The translations under genes were made by a program, and so were the position numbers. The notes below the pieces were generated by a model. It made no database searches. It had not been told where the DNA came from and saw only the letters and a program-made list of their open reading frames with translations. A stretch of 64,000 nucleotides of DNA from Silurus meridionalis (Eukaryota > Chordata > Actinopteri > Siluriformes > Siluridae). The stretch spans positions 3,726,194 to 3,790,193 of the forward strand of contig NC_060906.1 of the NCBI RefSeq assembly GCF_014805685.1. Direction: 5' to 3'. This document shows, piece by piece, positions 41,965 to 52,664 of the stretch (position 1 is the first letter of the stretch; every line of letters starts with the position of its first letter).

Positions 41965-42123
41965 AAATGTGGAGCGGAGCCTGATCTCAGGTCGACCTGT
42001 CTGTCAAGACAGACGTGGTGTCATTAGAGCTTCCGTAGTTGGTCACGCCCAAAGCGATTCCCATAGTGAAACACCTTACTCTGTTATCAAAGAACCCGGG
42101 ATTACGTTAAGTAACCCATCGTT
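41965..42123 (+). repeat. DIRS 3' inverted terminal repeat
   Basis: Inverse of the 5' repeat, followed by a unique stretch (agaacccgggattacg) that matches the internal complementary region in inverse. Confidence 0.85.
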
Positions 42124-42151
42124 CTTGTGTCTCTCAAAGAGATGATCTTAC

Positions 42152-42322
42152 CTCAGATCTTTCACTTTACACTCAGGATTCTCCAGTAGAGCAGAGAGAC
42201 GCTTCACTCCTGAGTCTTCCAGTTTATTCCCAGACAGATCCAGTGTATTGACAGTCAGATGCAGTTCTCTCAGACTGGAGGTTTCTGAGTTAAGCACTGA
42301 GGTCAGAGCTTCTACAGAACTT
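42152..42322 (-). CDS. First LRR exon of the NLR
   Basis: 171 bp, 57 codons, from an acceptor ending caaagag to donor GTAAGATC on the minus strand. It encodes SSVEALTSVLNSETSSLREL, NTLDLSGNKLEDSGV and ENPECKVKDL. The phase matches the NACHT exon donor (2 nt carried over). It is closest to the NACHT exon (418-bp intron) and differs from the B/C/D trio, as first LRR exons in this family do. Confidence 0.75.
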
Positions 42323-43196
42323 CTCTTTGTAATTGTATTGCACCAGATACTGAAGGAAATAAAAGATAATGAACAGAAATGCAAAAGATCAAACAAGTTC
42401 TCAAAGCTTCACTGCAGCATCTCACTTTCAACATCACACACATCAGTTGAACACAATGATTAAATGGTGGAATAATAAGAATTGACAGTGGGAGATGTTC
42501 AGATTTGGCTTGGCGAGAGTTTAATCTGAGGAACATCAACACACACACGTTGTATAAACATGGAGGATGAGATCCGGGAATCCAAATAGGAAAGTAAGAG
42601 AGTCTGATCTAAAAGGTTTCTAAGAGGAGAAAGGAAAAAGTCTAAAGAGTCCTGCAGAGTTCGATTCATCTGAACAGCTCAGACCTTTGATTTGTTCTCA
42701 ACACTGTAACAGTAGAACAATTTCATTCAGCTTCACTTACATTGCTTTTCTGGATGCTGCAATCACAGGCATCACTCTCACAAGAATCTCATCTCTGATC
42801 TTATCTGGAGTGATGTATTTATTCAGGTCAAATTCCTCCAGATCCTGTGCTGATGTCAGTAACACAAACACCAGAGCAGACCACTGTGAAGGAGAAAGTT
42901 CACTTTGTGCTCCAGATTTCAGATACTGCTGGATTTCCTCCACTAGAGAATCATTACCCAGTTCATTCAGACAGTGGAACAGATTGATGGATTTCTCTGC
43001 AGTAAGATCTTCACTGATCTTCTTCTTGATGTACTGAACCATGTCCTTTTTGTTCTGGGAGCTACTTCCTGTCTGTGTTACTAAGATATGTAGAAGTTTC
43101 TGATTGGACTCGAGTGAGAGACCCAGAAGAAAGCGGAGGAAAAGATCCAGATGTCCAGTCTGACTTTTTAAAGCCTGATCTACAGCACTCCTGTGT

Positions 43197-43274
43197 ACAT
43201 CTGAAAATGTCCTACAGACCTGATTCTGTTTAAGAACATCTGAAAGTGTCCTACAGACCTGTTTCTGTTTAAGA
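43197..43274 (-). repeat. 39-bp in-frame tandem duplication in the NLR
   Basis: Two copies of a 39-bp unit encoding VLKQ(K/N)QVCRT(L/F)SD. They differ at two visible positions, one K/N and one L/F. Confidence 0.9.
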
Positions 43275-44240
43275 ACATTTCTCTGTTCCTTCATGAAGGT
43301 CAGGTGCACATACAAAGCTGCAAGATGTTCCTGAATGCTCAGATGAACAAAGCAGTACACTTTACTCTGGTGAAGCCCAAACTCCTCTCTGAAGATCTGC
43401 GTACACACACCTGAATACACTGCTGCTTCTGTCACATCAATGCCACACTCTCTCAGGTCTTCCTCATAGAAGATCAGGTTTTGTTTCTCCAGCTGCTGGA
43501 AAGCCAGTTTCCCCAGTTTGAGAAGCATTTCTTCATCGCTTTCCTGCTTCTGAAGGTACTTCTCTCTTATGATGTTGGTCTGAATGATGAGGAAGTGTGT
43601 GTACATTTGAGTCAGAGTCTTGGGGATCTCTCCACTCTGCTTCACCCAACATTCTCTCTAGAACAGCAGCTGAAATCCAGCAGAACACTGGGATGTGGCA
43701 CATGATGTAGAGGCTTCTTAATGACCTCAGGTGTGTGATGATCTTATTGGCCAGGTTCTGATCACTGATCCGCTTCCTGAAGTACTCCTCCTTCTGAGGG
43801 TCATTGAACCCTCGTACCTCTGTGACTCGATGGACACACTCAGAGGGGATTTGATCAGCTGCTGCTGGTCTGGAGGTGATCCAGATGAGAGCAGAGGGAA
43901 GCAGGTTCCCTTTGATCAGGTTTATCAGCAGCACATGCACTGGTGCTGATTCAGTTACATCACACACTCTCACTGTCTTCTGGAAATCCAGAGGAAAACG
44001 ACACTCATCCAAACCATCAAAAATGAACAAAACCTTCTCCAACCTGGAAATGTCCATTTCTTTCATCTCCTTAAAAAACACATGAAGGAGCTCCACCAAA
44101 CTCAGTTTCTGCTCCTTCATCAAATTCAGCTCTCTGAAAGGATGTGGGAATATGAGGTGGACCTCCTGATTTGTTTTTCCTTCAGCCCAGTCCAGAACAA
44201 ACTTCTGCACAGAGACTGTTTTTCCAATTCCAGCTACTCC

Positions 44241-44336
44241 CTTAGTCAGAACGTTCCTGACGGGTTCTTCTTCTTGTTTAGCTAAGGGTTTGGTCAGAAT
44301 TCTCCTGATGGCTTTGTCTTGTTCAGGTAGGGGTTT
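44241..44336 (-). repeat. 48-bp in-frame tandem duplication before Walker A
   Basis: Two diverged 16-codon copies, [15 protein letters not shown] and [16 protein letters not shown], directly before the GVAGIGKT box. Relatives I know have one copy. Confidence 0.7.
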
Positions 44337-44819
44337 AAATATGTCACTGCATTTAATTGGTGTGTCCTCAGTTGGGTTCCTCCTGGATGCTGCCTCGATC
44401 TGTTTCACCTCATGTTCTTTATTGACGTCTCCACTGTCTCCCTCTGTGATGTAGAGCTCTGTGTAGATCTCATTCAGGAGGGTTCGGTTTTCCTGATTTA
44501 GCATCAATCCATTCAAACACTGAAACTTCTTCATCAGATTGAACTTGAATTTTTTCTGGAATTCATCTGCAGCAGTGGATTCTGGGTCGTGTCTGTGACA
44601 GGGTGAAGAAGGAAGACATGGTGAGACATGGGCTCCAATGATTAGAGTAGAAGTTTACATTTTTCCTGCTAGATAGATCTTTATGATGTTCTCACTGTGG
44701 ATTTACTTTATTCTACTGGAGGTTTTCTATCATCTAATCACTGTGTAGTTACTAACAGCAGAGAGCTTTAGAATAGCAGTGTGTCAGTGTCACAGTCATG
44801 GTGTTGGTTTTGATCGTAC

Positions 44820-44863
44820 CCTGTAGCTGTGATGATGTTCTTCTCTCTTCTGTCTTCTGCCTT
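44820..44863 (-). CDS. Candidate small NLR exon upstream of NACHT
   Basis: 44 bp between acceptor gtgttctacag and donor GTACGATC on the minus strand, rich in AGA/GAA codons in any phase. The position (228 bp before the NACHT exon) fits the short linker exons of fish NLRs. Not proven. Confidence 0.45.
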
Positions 44864-46198
44864 CTGTAGAACACTGGGAACAAAAACAACAAGTGTTAAA
44901 GATCTCAACGTTCCTCACTTTAATACTGGAGTCTAAACCTGAACACAAATTGTACTACAATAATTGTAGTGAGAGCAGGAACACTTGGGGAACACAGAGC
45001 TGAATACAACTCCAACATTGTGCACCTGGAGAATTAAATGTGCTCCTTGTTTTCATTTCACACTTTTTCCTACTTTTTTATTCTTCTTACACAAACCTCC
45101 AAAAGTATTGGAACAGTAAGTGCAGTTCTTTGGGTTTTTGCTCGACACTGAAGACATTTGGATTTAAGAGTAAAAGATAAAAATGAAACAATAGATCAGA
45201 ATTCCAGCTTTCAGTTCCTGATCTTTACATCTAGATGTGTTACATCACTTAGAACACTGCACCGAACCTTTCAGGACATGAAAGCTGAAATTCTGATCTC
45301 TCGTCTCACATCATCTTCTGATGAAGATTTCCACCTACTCACATGGTTTTGGGAAGTGGGAGTTTAGATTGAGGAAAATGCTGATTTTCATTCTGAATCA
45401 ATTCTGTTTTCTCTCTCTGTAGTTTACTGTAGAAAATTATAGAAATGTCTTAAAGACAGAATTTTATTGTTGCTAAAATCTGAAGATCTACAGAAGATTC
45501 TGATCACTAAGTCAGGGTTCCTGATCCCCCAAAATACTGCCTACACCTTTATGTAGTAGTGTTTAAATGTTTCCTATCGCTTTTTTGTTGTTAATATTAG
45601 TATTTTTATTTTAGGATTTAAGACATTACGTGTAATTGATTGTGACTTTAATAAATATTTACACTTTTTCATCTAAAGGATTTACTGAAAGTATTGTAGA
45701 ATCACTAAAGACCAAGTAACTATTGTAGCTAACCCCCAGCCAGACAATGGTAAAGTGTACTGATATTTCAAAAAGCCTTTATTTTGTGTTCAGCCGTCAG
45801 CCTTTCCTTGGGAAACACAAAATCTACCTTTCCTTGATGAGAAACCTTTTCTTAGTGAAACACCGTAAGAGCTACAGAACAGATAGATAACAAATAATAC
45901 AATCAGCTCTTACTAATATAAACATGAATAGCCAGTTACAAGAAACCCTTTTGTGATGTCACAGATGTGATGTCACAGATGTGACAGCAATAACAATACA
46001 TTAAAACACTTCTTTACAGTTAAATAGATTAAACCACATATTAATGCATATATATATTAAACAATGAAGGATAGTACCTTGTTCCCGTTCCAGCTAGGTG
46101 CTTAATTATCCCTTACTTTCCTTAAGAACCTTGTACGATTTCAAAGCATTTTAGCGACATGACTTTCCTTCACCATGGTGTGCGTCACACTAACTAGT
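44864..46198. other. Non-coding region with a direct repeat
   Basis: A ~65-bp segment at about 45411-45475 (gtagtttactgtagaaaatt) recurs at 46550-46612. A short TIR-like motif (ctccaaaagtattggaacag) at 45089 resembles Tc1-type repeat ends. No gene recognised. Confidence 0.5.
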
Positions 46199-46283
46199 GG
46201 GGCAGAGTCAAAGGATTATACCGTATGGGGGCGGGGTTAAAAGACTATACCGTATGGGGTGGAGTTAAAGGACTATACCATAT
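46199..46283. repeat. ~29-bp tandem repeat, three copies
   Basis: Unit like ggggttaaaagactatacc followed by gtat, with variation in the guanine run. Confidence 0.8.
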
Positions 46284-46929
46284 AGGGCGGAAGAAACCAA
46301 ACAAAATGGAGCTCAAAAGGATTACCTTACTAACTTTTTTCTAAGAGTTAGTTACAACTATAATATAAATCTAAACAGCTGCTAATGACGGTGTAGTGCA
46401 GCCATTAACTGTGACTTTAACTAGGAGAATTATGGGATGTTACCTGTGTTCAGGTAAGGAGATTCCAGTGCTAAATTCCCAAGGACGATGCATAGACGCA
46501 TCACTCTTCATGGATACACAGCTGGGCACTGGTGAGTGTGATTTCTCTCTCTGTAGTTTACTGTAGAAAATTATAAAAATGGTCATGAGACAGAATTTCA
46601 TTGTTGCTAAAATCAGGATACAAAATCCAGTGCATTGAAAAAGTCCCTATGCAGTGGTGGTGTAGAGCAGGAAGTGGAGCACGGTTTAAAACTGGTGATA
46701 AAAACACAGATTTAGTTTTAGGTGCTGAAAAGGAGCTGAACTGAGGTCAGTAATGAAAATCTCCAGTCCTGCTTAAACACTAATTTATAACACATATTAT
46801 AAGGAGTATCCATGTTGTTTGTGTCTTATAGCTTTAATTAGACAGTGAGTTTATGGCTCTTGGTTTTGAGAGTTTCATAAATTGTGCACAATGACGTGTG
46901 TTTAATTGTGTAATAAATGTATTTAGGGT

Positions 46930-47316
46930 GATAGACAGGAGGCGGAGCAGGAGGTAGCAGAGCTGAAGATGTTGAGGTTTTCGTTGGGAGTGACGAGGAT
47001 GGACAGGATTAGAAATGAGTATATTAGAGGGACAGCGCATGCTGGACGTTTTGGTGACAAGGTGAGGGAGGTGAGATTGAGATGGTTTGGACATGTGCAG
47101 AGGAGGGACATGAGTTATATTGGTAGAAGAATGCTGAGGATGGAGCCACCAGGTAGGGAAAAAGTGGAAGACCAAGGAGGAGGTTCATGGATGTGGTGAG
47201 GGAAGACATGCAGGTAGTTGGTGTGAAAGAGGCAGATGTAGAGGACAGGGTGGTATGGAGACAGATGATCCGCTGTGACGACCCCTAATGGGAGCAGCCA
47301 AAAGAAGAAGAAGAAG
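46930..47316 (+). mobile_element. 3' fragment of the RTE-like LINE
   Basis: It encodes LKMLRFSLGVTRMDRIRNEY and LRWFGHVQRRDMSYIGRRML, matching the C-terminus of the 31.3-kb element in opposite orientation, and ends with the (GAA)n tail. A frameshift lies near 47158. 5' truncated. Confidence 0.85.
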
Positions 47317-47319
47317 GGT

Positions 47320-48180
47320 GATATTATATATGAAATGAAGATCTCAGAAATGTCTCCAGATTTGCAGATATGAACAGTTCAATAGTAAAACACTAGAACA
47401 TGGCAGGTTACCAGTCTTTTGAGGGTGAGGTCACATGATCTGTGCCCTGATCAGGGATCTCCATTTTTCAATGCTCGTGTACACACAGAGTCCTGAAGAC
47501 GCCGATCTCTTCTGCTGGAATCAAAACAACATGCAAAATCTTTCTAAAACCAGCTAGTCAGAGTTCCCTGTAAACAAATGCTACTAAACAACATATATAA
47601 CAACATAACAATAATAGAGTGATAATTATTTTACAATAACAATTAGTGATAATAGATGATTGAGAGATATTATATAGTCTTTAATTTATTATTATACTCA
47701 TTTATTATTGTACAATTATTTACTTTTCTTTTTTGTCTGTATTCTATTGTAATTGATAGTACATACTATTATCATTTTATTTAATATTACATTATAATTT
47801 ATTATTATTATTATTATTTTTAATAAACAAGTTTTAATGATCAATATATTAGTAATTTATATAGTTATACTTTCTGTACTTTTTAATTCCATCTTAATAC
47901 TGGAATACAAATAGATTTGATGCACTGTTATTGTACCATAATCACATCCATGTATTTCCATAAAGAACTCAGCAGTTCTCTTTGTTCTTCACTGTTTTGG
48001 AGAATAAATCTGTAAATAACTGCATCATTTTAGTGTATAAAAATACCGAAATAAGGGTGCCAGTGGGTTTTGTATTATTTAGGGTTTTTCCAATTAAAAA
48101 AAAAGTTAAAACCCAGAAAAGTCTTTTCCTCACTGACTCCTGACACAAGATTTTATTTCAGTCATTTTATTCTGACATTA
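47320..48180. other. AT-rich region without genes
   Basis: AT-rich with an (ATT)n patch at about 47801. Nothing else recognised. Confidence 0.5.

Positions 48181-48251
<71 letters not shown>
48181..48251. repeat. (AT)n microsatellite
   Basis: About 35 dinucleotide units. Confidence 0.95.
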
Positions 48252-48255
<4 letters not shown>

Positions 48256-48505
48256 TACACAATAACAAAATCAATTACCAAATTAAATCAAAGTAAATTA
48301 CCGGCTTTGGGTGCAGCCATGGGGGCTTTTCAGCAATTCAGCCAGGTGGATTTGATGATTTTCTGAGTAATGGCTAAGAATGATTTCCCATATGACCTCC
48401 ATTTACAAAGCCATGATCCGCTCCTGTTTTACGGGAAATCATCCTGAGCATGACAACAACTCCAGGATCAGCTTGGAACAACCAAACAATCCCGGTGTTC
48501 TCATG

Positions 48506-48742
48506 TCAAATCCTCCTCAATAAACTCAGAACATCATCAAATCCAACTGAGGAATTTGGGCTGAAACTGTTGTCCTCTATTTCAGCTGCTGTGCCGCAGT
48601 TTCCCTGCGGTCTTTCCACAAACTCCATTACATAGAAAACACAAACGCATTATTCCGATAGAAAGTCGTTTCTAGGAAAAACTCACCCACTTTTCTTCAC
48701 CACTGCTTGTTGTTGGACATGAATCTCACCACTTCTGGCTGC
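48506..48742 (-). other. Candidate minus-strand exon pair
   Basis: The minus strand has an open piece at about 48638-48506 (MEFVERPQGNCGTAAE, then SVGFDDVLSLLRRI and a TGA). Upstream is a short piece at about 48742-48688 (RSGEIHVQQQAVVKKSG) between an AG and a GTGAGT. They look protein-like but I cannot assign a family. They could be 5' or 3' parts of an NLR-type or unrelated gene. Confidence 0.25.
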
Positions 48743-48814
48743 TCTAAAGATCTTTGCCTTTTTCCAACCGCTCCTTAATAATGGAGTCGAGGCTGAGGAA
48801 CACTTTCACTTTTA

Positions 48815-48878
48815 GAAACTCTTTGAATCGACTCTTTGAATCGACTCTTTGAGTCAACACTTTAAACCGACACTTTGA
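48815..48878. repeat. Short tandem repeat, ~14-bp unit
   Basis: Units like ctctttgaatcgact repeated about four times with decay. Confidence 0.75.
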
Positions 48879-49128
48879 CGAGTTGAGTAAAATGTTTCTT
48901 CTCAAATTTTTTCAAGTTTTATGTTTTGACAAAAGACAATTTATCAAGCAGACGCCCGTGTCCAGAGCGACGTCCAGAAGGGCTTTAAGCCTCAATACAC
49001 TTTACATGCACTTTCCTGATCTCCCACCACTGACTCATAGATTCAACACATTCAAACCTCTTCTTCTCTTTTTTCCATTCTTTCCAAAAGTGTTTGAAGT
49101 TTTCCCACAATGTTTTTTCCTGTAAAGT

Positions 49129-49356
49129 TTATGACTGAAATGCCAGTAGGAACTTCTGTGTTCTTGTTATTAGTGTGCACTCGACTGGGATTAGTTTATG
49201 GTCTGAAAGTGGTGTAGGGAGAAGATCAGAGTGTGTGAGCGTGTTCCTCATGGTGTGTGTGATATATAGAACATGTCTAAATGTGCTGCAGAAACCCTGC
49301 CTATGTGGAACTTCACCCACGTGTACTGACGTGTTTGTGGGTTGTTTTCTCTCCAT
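49129..49356 (-). mobile_element. Possible LINE endonuclease fragment
   Basis: The minus-strand frame contains RNTLTHSDLLPTPLSDHKLI, reminiscent of the SDH motif at the end of APE-type endonucleases, perhaps of Tx1-like LINEs. No other LINE motif is adjacent. Confidence 0.4.
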
Positions 49357-49394
49357 GTGTCTGAGAAGTTCAGGGATTTAGTTCTTATCTAAAG

Positions 49395-49560
49395 TTTTAT
49401 ATGGGTTATATGGGCATCATGTGGGCATGGGTTCAGAGTGGGCACTTTGATGGGCTGAATGTGGGCCCCAGCTTAATCAGGGTTGTGGGCCCCAGTTAGG
49501 TTGCCCATTTTGTTTATTCGAGGGCCTTGCATGGGCCACATTTGGGCTATATTTAGCTTT
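49395..49560. repeat. ATGGGC/GGGCCC-rich dispersed repeat
   Basis: Many spaced tgggc and gggcc words (gggcatcatgtgggcatggg). A related but inverted stretch lies at 52365-52590. The style resembles a dispersed repeat of fish genomes that I cannot name. Confidence 0.5.
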
Positions 49561-50329
49561 ATTTTTCAAAAGAAATCTAACATTCAATTATTCAATTGAT
49601 GAAAATTTCATATAAAAATTCATCATTATATGATCAATAGATTAACAAAAATGTTATATGTTAACAATAACATTTAGTTAAAATAAATAAATAAATAAAT
49701 AAATAAATAGCTTGTGCAGCTATCAGCGCCTTCCATTGGCTCCTGTGCTCCGGCCTTCTGATTCTGAAGAAATGGTCATCAGTCACTACCACTGATCACC
49801 TGGCCTGGATAACCTGACCTCTCTGTCATGGTAAGAAATTAGGTTTTGTTTTAAATTACATTTTACTGTTGATTTTATTTAATGTATACTTCTGAAAGAT
49901 TTGTGGTAATTAAAGTTACAGGCACGATATAAAGAAGGTCAGTGTGGAGAGTGAACTGGTTTACCTCAGAGATAAACACCTGTGGAGAACTGAACATTCT
50001 TAATATTCTTAGCAGATAACTAGGTCATTGTCTACTAAAATGTTTTCTCCATATAGTGTCCTCATGATAACAGGAGGGTGAAACAATAAAAGCACTGTGG
50101 AGTCTCTCTTTCACTACCTTTATAAGATGTGTATACACAGAGAAAAGCTCTGAGGAGATTGTGACGATACTTAACATTATCTTAATGTTTTCTTAATGTG
50201 AAAAAATTAATTTATTTACAAATATTTTTTTGATTAAAAAAGTTAATATTTATATAATTTCTAAACATTAATAAAAATATGATATGTTATGATTAAGTTA
50301 AAGATAATAAACGTCATTTTGCGCCGTTC
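49561..50329. other. AT-rich sequence with (AAAT)n
   Basis: An aaat run at 49680-49710. No gene recognised. Confidence 0.5.
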
Positions 50330-50595
50330 AGAAAGTCAGTCAGACAACCCCCCCTCCCAAAACCCCGCCCCCGCCCCCCGCTCTCAGCTCTGAGGCTTCA
50401 CGCATGCGCATAGACACCATGAACTGAGATGAGTTTGACTTGAAGCTGTGCAGTGCAGACCGACAAATTCGAAAGCAGACAACTCTGTGTTCGGTATTTT
50501 TATGTCAAGCACGCTTCGGTCTGTGCAGTCAAGTCGAACACTTGCTGTGTTATCTCCACTAAGCTTTTTAAAGACAAAACATCATTATAAGTAAG
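50330..50595 (+). promoter_or_regulatory. Candidate promoter and non-coding first exon
   Basis: A GC-rich block with GC-box-like words (ccccgcccccgccccccgct) and an NRF1-like gcatgcgca at 50403 stands out from AT-rich surroundings. It is followed by mixed sequence ending in a donor-like ataagtaagt at 50590. The next acceptor-like tract is the T run before 50730. Direction and use are inferred. Confidence 0.35.
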
Positions 50596-50718
50596 TAACT
50601 TAAACTAATTTTACAGTGGTCCAAAGTGCACCAGTACAAATTTAATAATCAATCTGTGTTCAAGGCCCCACTTATTATTCTAAACATTAATCACAACAAA
50701 GCCTGAAATTTTTTTTTT

Positions 50719-51117
50719 TTGCTTTACAGATTTGCTTTGCAGGATGTTTCTGTATTTAGTTGCATTGTGAGGATTTGCAGCACGTGTAGTTTAACTGATA
50801 AAGATGTTTTCTTAATTTGCTGGTGTTTTTTCTATTTGCATATGTTTTCTACAGTTGCAGTGTGTGGGAGAGCATATGAGTTCGGAAACAAGCAACGCCA
50901 CGACAGGACAGGTTGGAAGGCAATACAGCCACTTCTATTTATGTTTTTCTTCTGTCCGGTGCTCAGTGCCTCAACCGCACGGTTCTGGCAAACCCACACA
51001 TCCCCGCTCTCCTCCTTAAATGCCCCCATCCGATCACTGAAAAAGAAAGAACACTCATTAGATATCGGCCACGCCCTCGCTGCCAAACAGTGTGTTGAAC
51101 TTTCTGGTCCACCGTGA
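50719..51117 (+). other. Unassigned 132-codon frame after a T-rich acceptor
   Basis: It begins just after the start of a tttttttttgctttacag acceptor-like site and ends TGA at 51117. The second half (ARFWQTHTSPLSSLNAPIR) is G+C-richer than the flanks. I do not recognise the family. It may be a lineage-specific exon or part of a retroelement leader. Confidence 0.25.
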
Positions 51118-51729
51118 TCCGAGGTGTGACTTACATCTTTCAGCTGATCAGAATCACTGGCTTTTGGCAATAGCCAAATATTCGTTTAAGAGTCAAGTTC
51201 AGATGCAAGGTTAATATTTTAATTGTTGGATTCATAAGTTTTGGATTTCATGACTGGTCCCCCAGCATAAGTTATTACTGTGTGAGGCAGAGGTGGGAAC
51301 AATTCACTGATGAGATTCTAGGATATGTCTTAATTAAGTATATTGACGCATGTTTTTTAGATGCTGCTGTGAATGTTAGTATTTTAAAATGTACTAAATG
51401 GCCTTTTCTGTCTTCTCTTTCTTTACTGTTTTGTAGGTGTGCAGCCGAGGAATCTGCATAGACCCACCAGTGAACTATTCTACTTTAGTAATTCCGTTAT
51501 TCCTGTTTCCTGGTTTTTTACTTAAATTAATTTAAATTAAATGTGATTTACACATTCTGAGATGAAGTCATTTATTTTTCACAGTTCAAATACTCAACCA
51601 TGTAATTTTAAACATAGAGCAGCACATAAAATCAACTAATATTAGTTCTTTGTTTGGTCAGGCACAGTTTTACATTGTAACTGAGGTTTGAAATGGTTTG
51701 ACAGTGGATTTTCCATAGTAAGATTAAGG

Positions 51730-52316
51730 TGTCTGGAATTCCCCTGCCACGCCCCCTTGAGAGATACTCAAGGGGGCGTCAGACTTCGGCATTCCCCAAA
51801 GCACCTCGCTCCTTCTCCCGTGCGTGCCCCGCCCTCACAGAGCTGCTCGCATGGGGAACACCTGACTTCCATCTACTCGCTCATCACACCGCCAATATAA
51901 ACCCCTCATTCACCCACACTCCGGGTCCGTTATTATATGTTCATGCGTGTTCGTGTAGGCTCATGTGCAAGCTTATCGGCGTATGCGCGGTCCCGCTACG
52001 TACCCGTATTCTCGGACTCCTCTCTCTCTCTCTCTCTCTCCACGGCTGCGCTTTCCCTTCCGGAGCGCACCCCGGATTACCTTGATCCCCCCGGTACTGC
52101 TGTATGTGTGTCACTGTGTGGATTAAGTGCCTGTGTTCCAGCCCAGCGCCGCACTTTCCCTAGCGCCCCTGTGGATTACTCGTCCCGAGAGGATTTACTT
52201 TCGGTTTGTGACTCTCCGTTTCCGGTGTGAGTTTTTTCTTTTGGCTTTGCCTTGTTTTAATGAATAAACTTTTGTTTGCTGTTACTACGGCTTCCGCCTC
52301 CGTTTCCCGCATAACA
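51730..52316 (+). mobile_element. Solo LTR, 587 bp
   Basis: Starts TGTCTGGAATTCCCCTGCC and ends CCCGCATAACA, flanked by TAAGG/TAAGT. It contains a TATA-like ccaatataaacccc and an aataaa signal (52263), as expected of an LTR. Related to the nested LTR at 28851-29159 and more distantly to 56080-56540. The open frames inside are incidental. Confidence 0.75.
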
Positions 52317-52364
52317 TAAGTATACATTAAGTTCACTCACAGAAATCAATGATGAAATGAATAA

Positions 52365-52600
52365 ATGGGACCCAATTCTCACCCACTGTGGTCCCATAAC
52401 AACCCCATAAAGGGGCCATTTGTGGGTTGACCCATGATTAAGTCATGTTGGCCCCATAAGGGTCCTTTTTGTAGCCCACTTTGGCGCCATTTTTAACACC
52501 TATTTGGGACCCAAATGGGCCCATATAAAGAACACCTATACAGGCCCCACTTAGAGCCCACCATGGACCCATCAGTCGCCCCTCTGACTGCACCTCAGGC
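52365..52600. repeat. GGGCCC-rich dispersed repeat, inverted relative to 49395
   Basis: Many spaced gggcc, ggccc and ccccat words (aaatgggcccatataaag). Same style as 49395-49560. Confidence 0.5.
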
Positions 52601-52664
52601 CTCCTCACCTTCTCACCTACATCAGTACCAGACTTGACTAACCTAGATGAACACAAATCCCTAT

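Larger units (their letters stand above)
36578..42123 (+). mobile_element. DIRS retrotransposon, complete structure, decayed ORFs
   Basis: 5.5-kb element with gag-like, reverse transcriptase/RNase H and tyrosine recombinase regions. Inverted terminal repeats lie at about 36578-36720 and 41965-42078 (shared tctgtcttgacagacaggtc in inverse form). An internal complementary region at 41809-41898 contains the inverse of both extreme ends joined (junction at 41843/41844). GTT occurs at both ends (36578 and 42121), the usual DIRS pattern without target duplication. It is inserted in an NLR intron, 28 bp from the LRR exon at 42152. Confidence 0.9.
42741..44592 (-). pseudogene. FISNA-NACHT exon of a fish NLRC3-like receptor
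   Basis: One 1852-bp exon between acceptor ccctgtcacag and donor GTAAGTG. About residues 1-75 form the FISNA domain ([34 protein letters not shown]). The Walker A box GVAGIGKT lies near residue 117, Walker [14 protein letters not shown] near 187, followed by [10 protein letters not shown]. Near 43634-43639 an apparent AG loss (GEAEWRD where relatives read GEAESGE-type) shifts the frame. The rest, in the second frame from about 43636, carries the winged-helix region ([28 protein letters not shown]) to [11 protein letters not shown] at the donor. NACHT is an ATP-driven oligomerisation module of cytosolic immune sensors. Two in-frame internal duplications are present (44241-44336 and 43197-43274). 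If the 2-bp loss is real, this is a pseudogene. Confidence 0.9.

Noticed and set aside
51688..52230. Plus-strand frames in the 51.7-52.2 kb region as a gene
   Set aside because: They fall inside an LTR with TATA-like and aataaa signals and clear terminal motifs.
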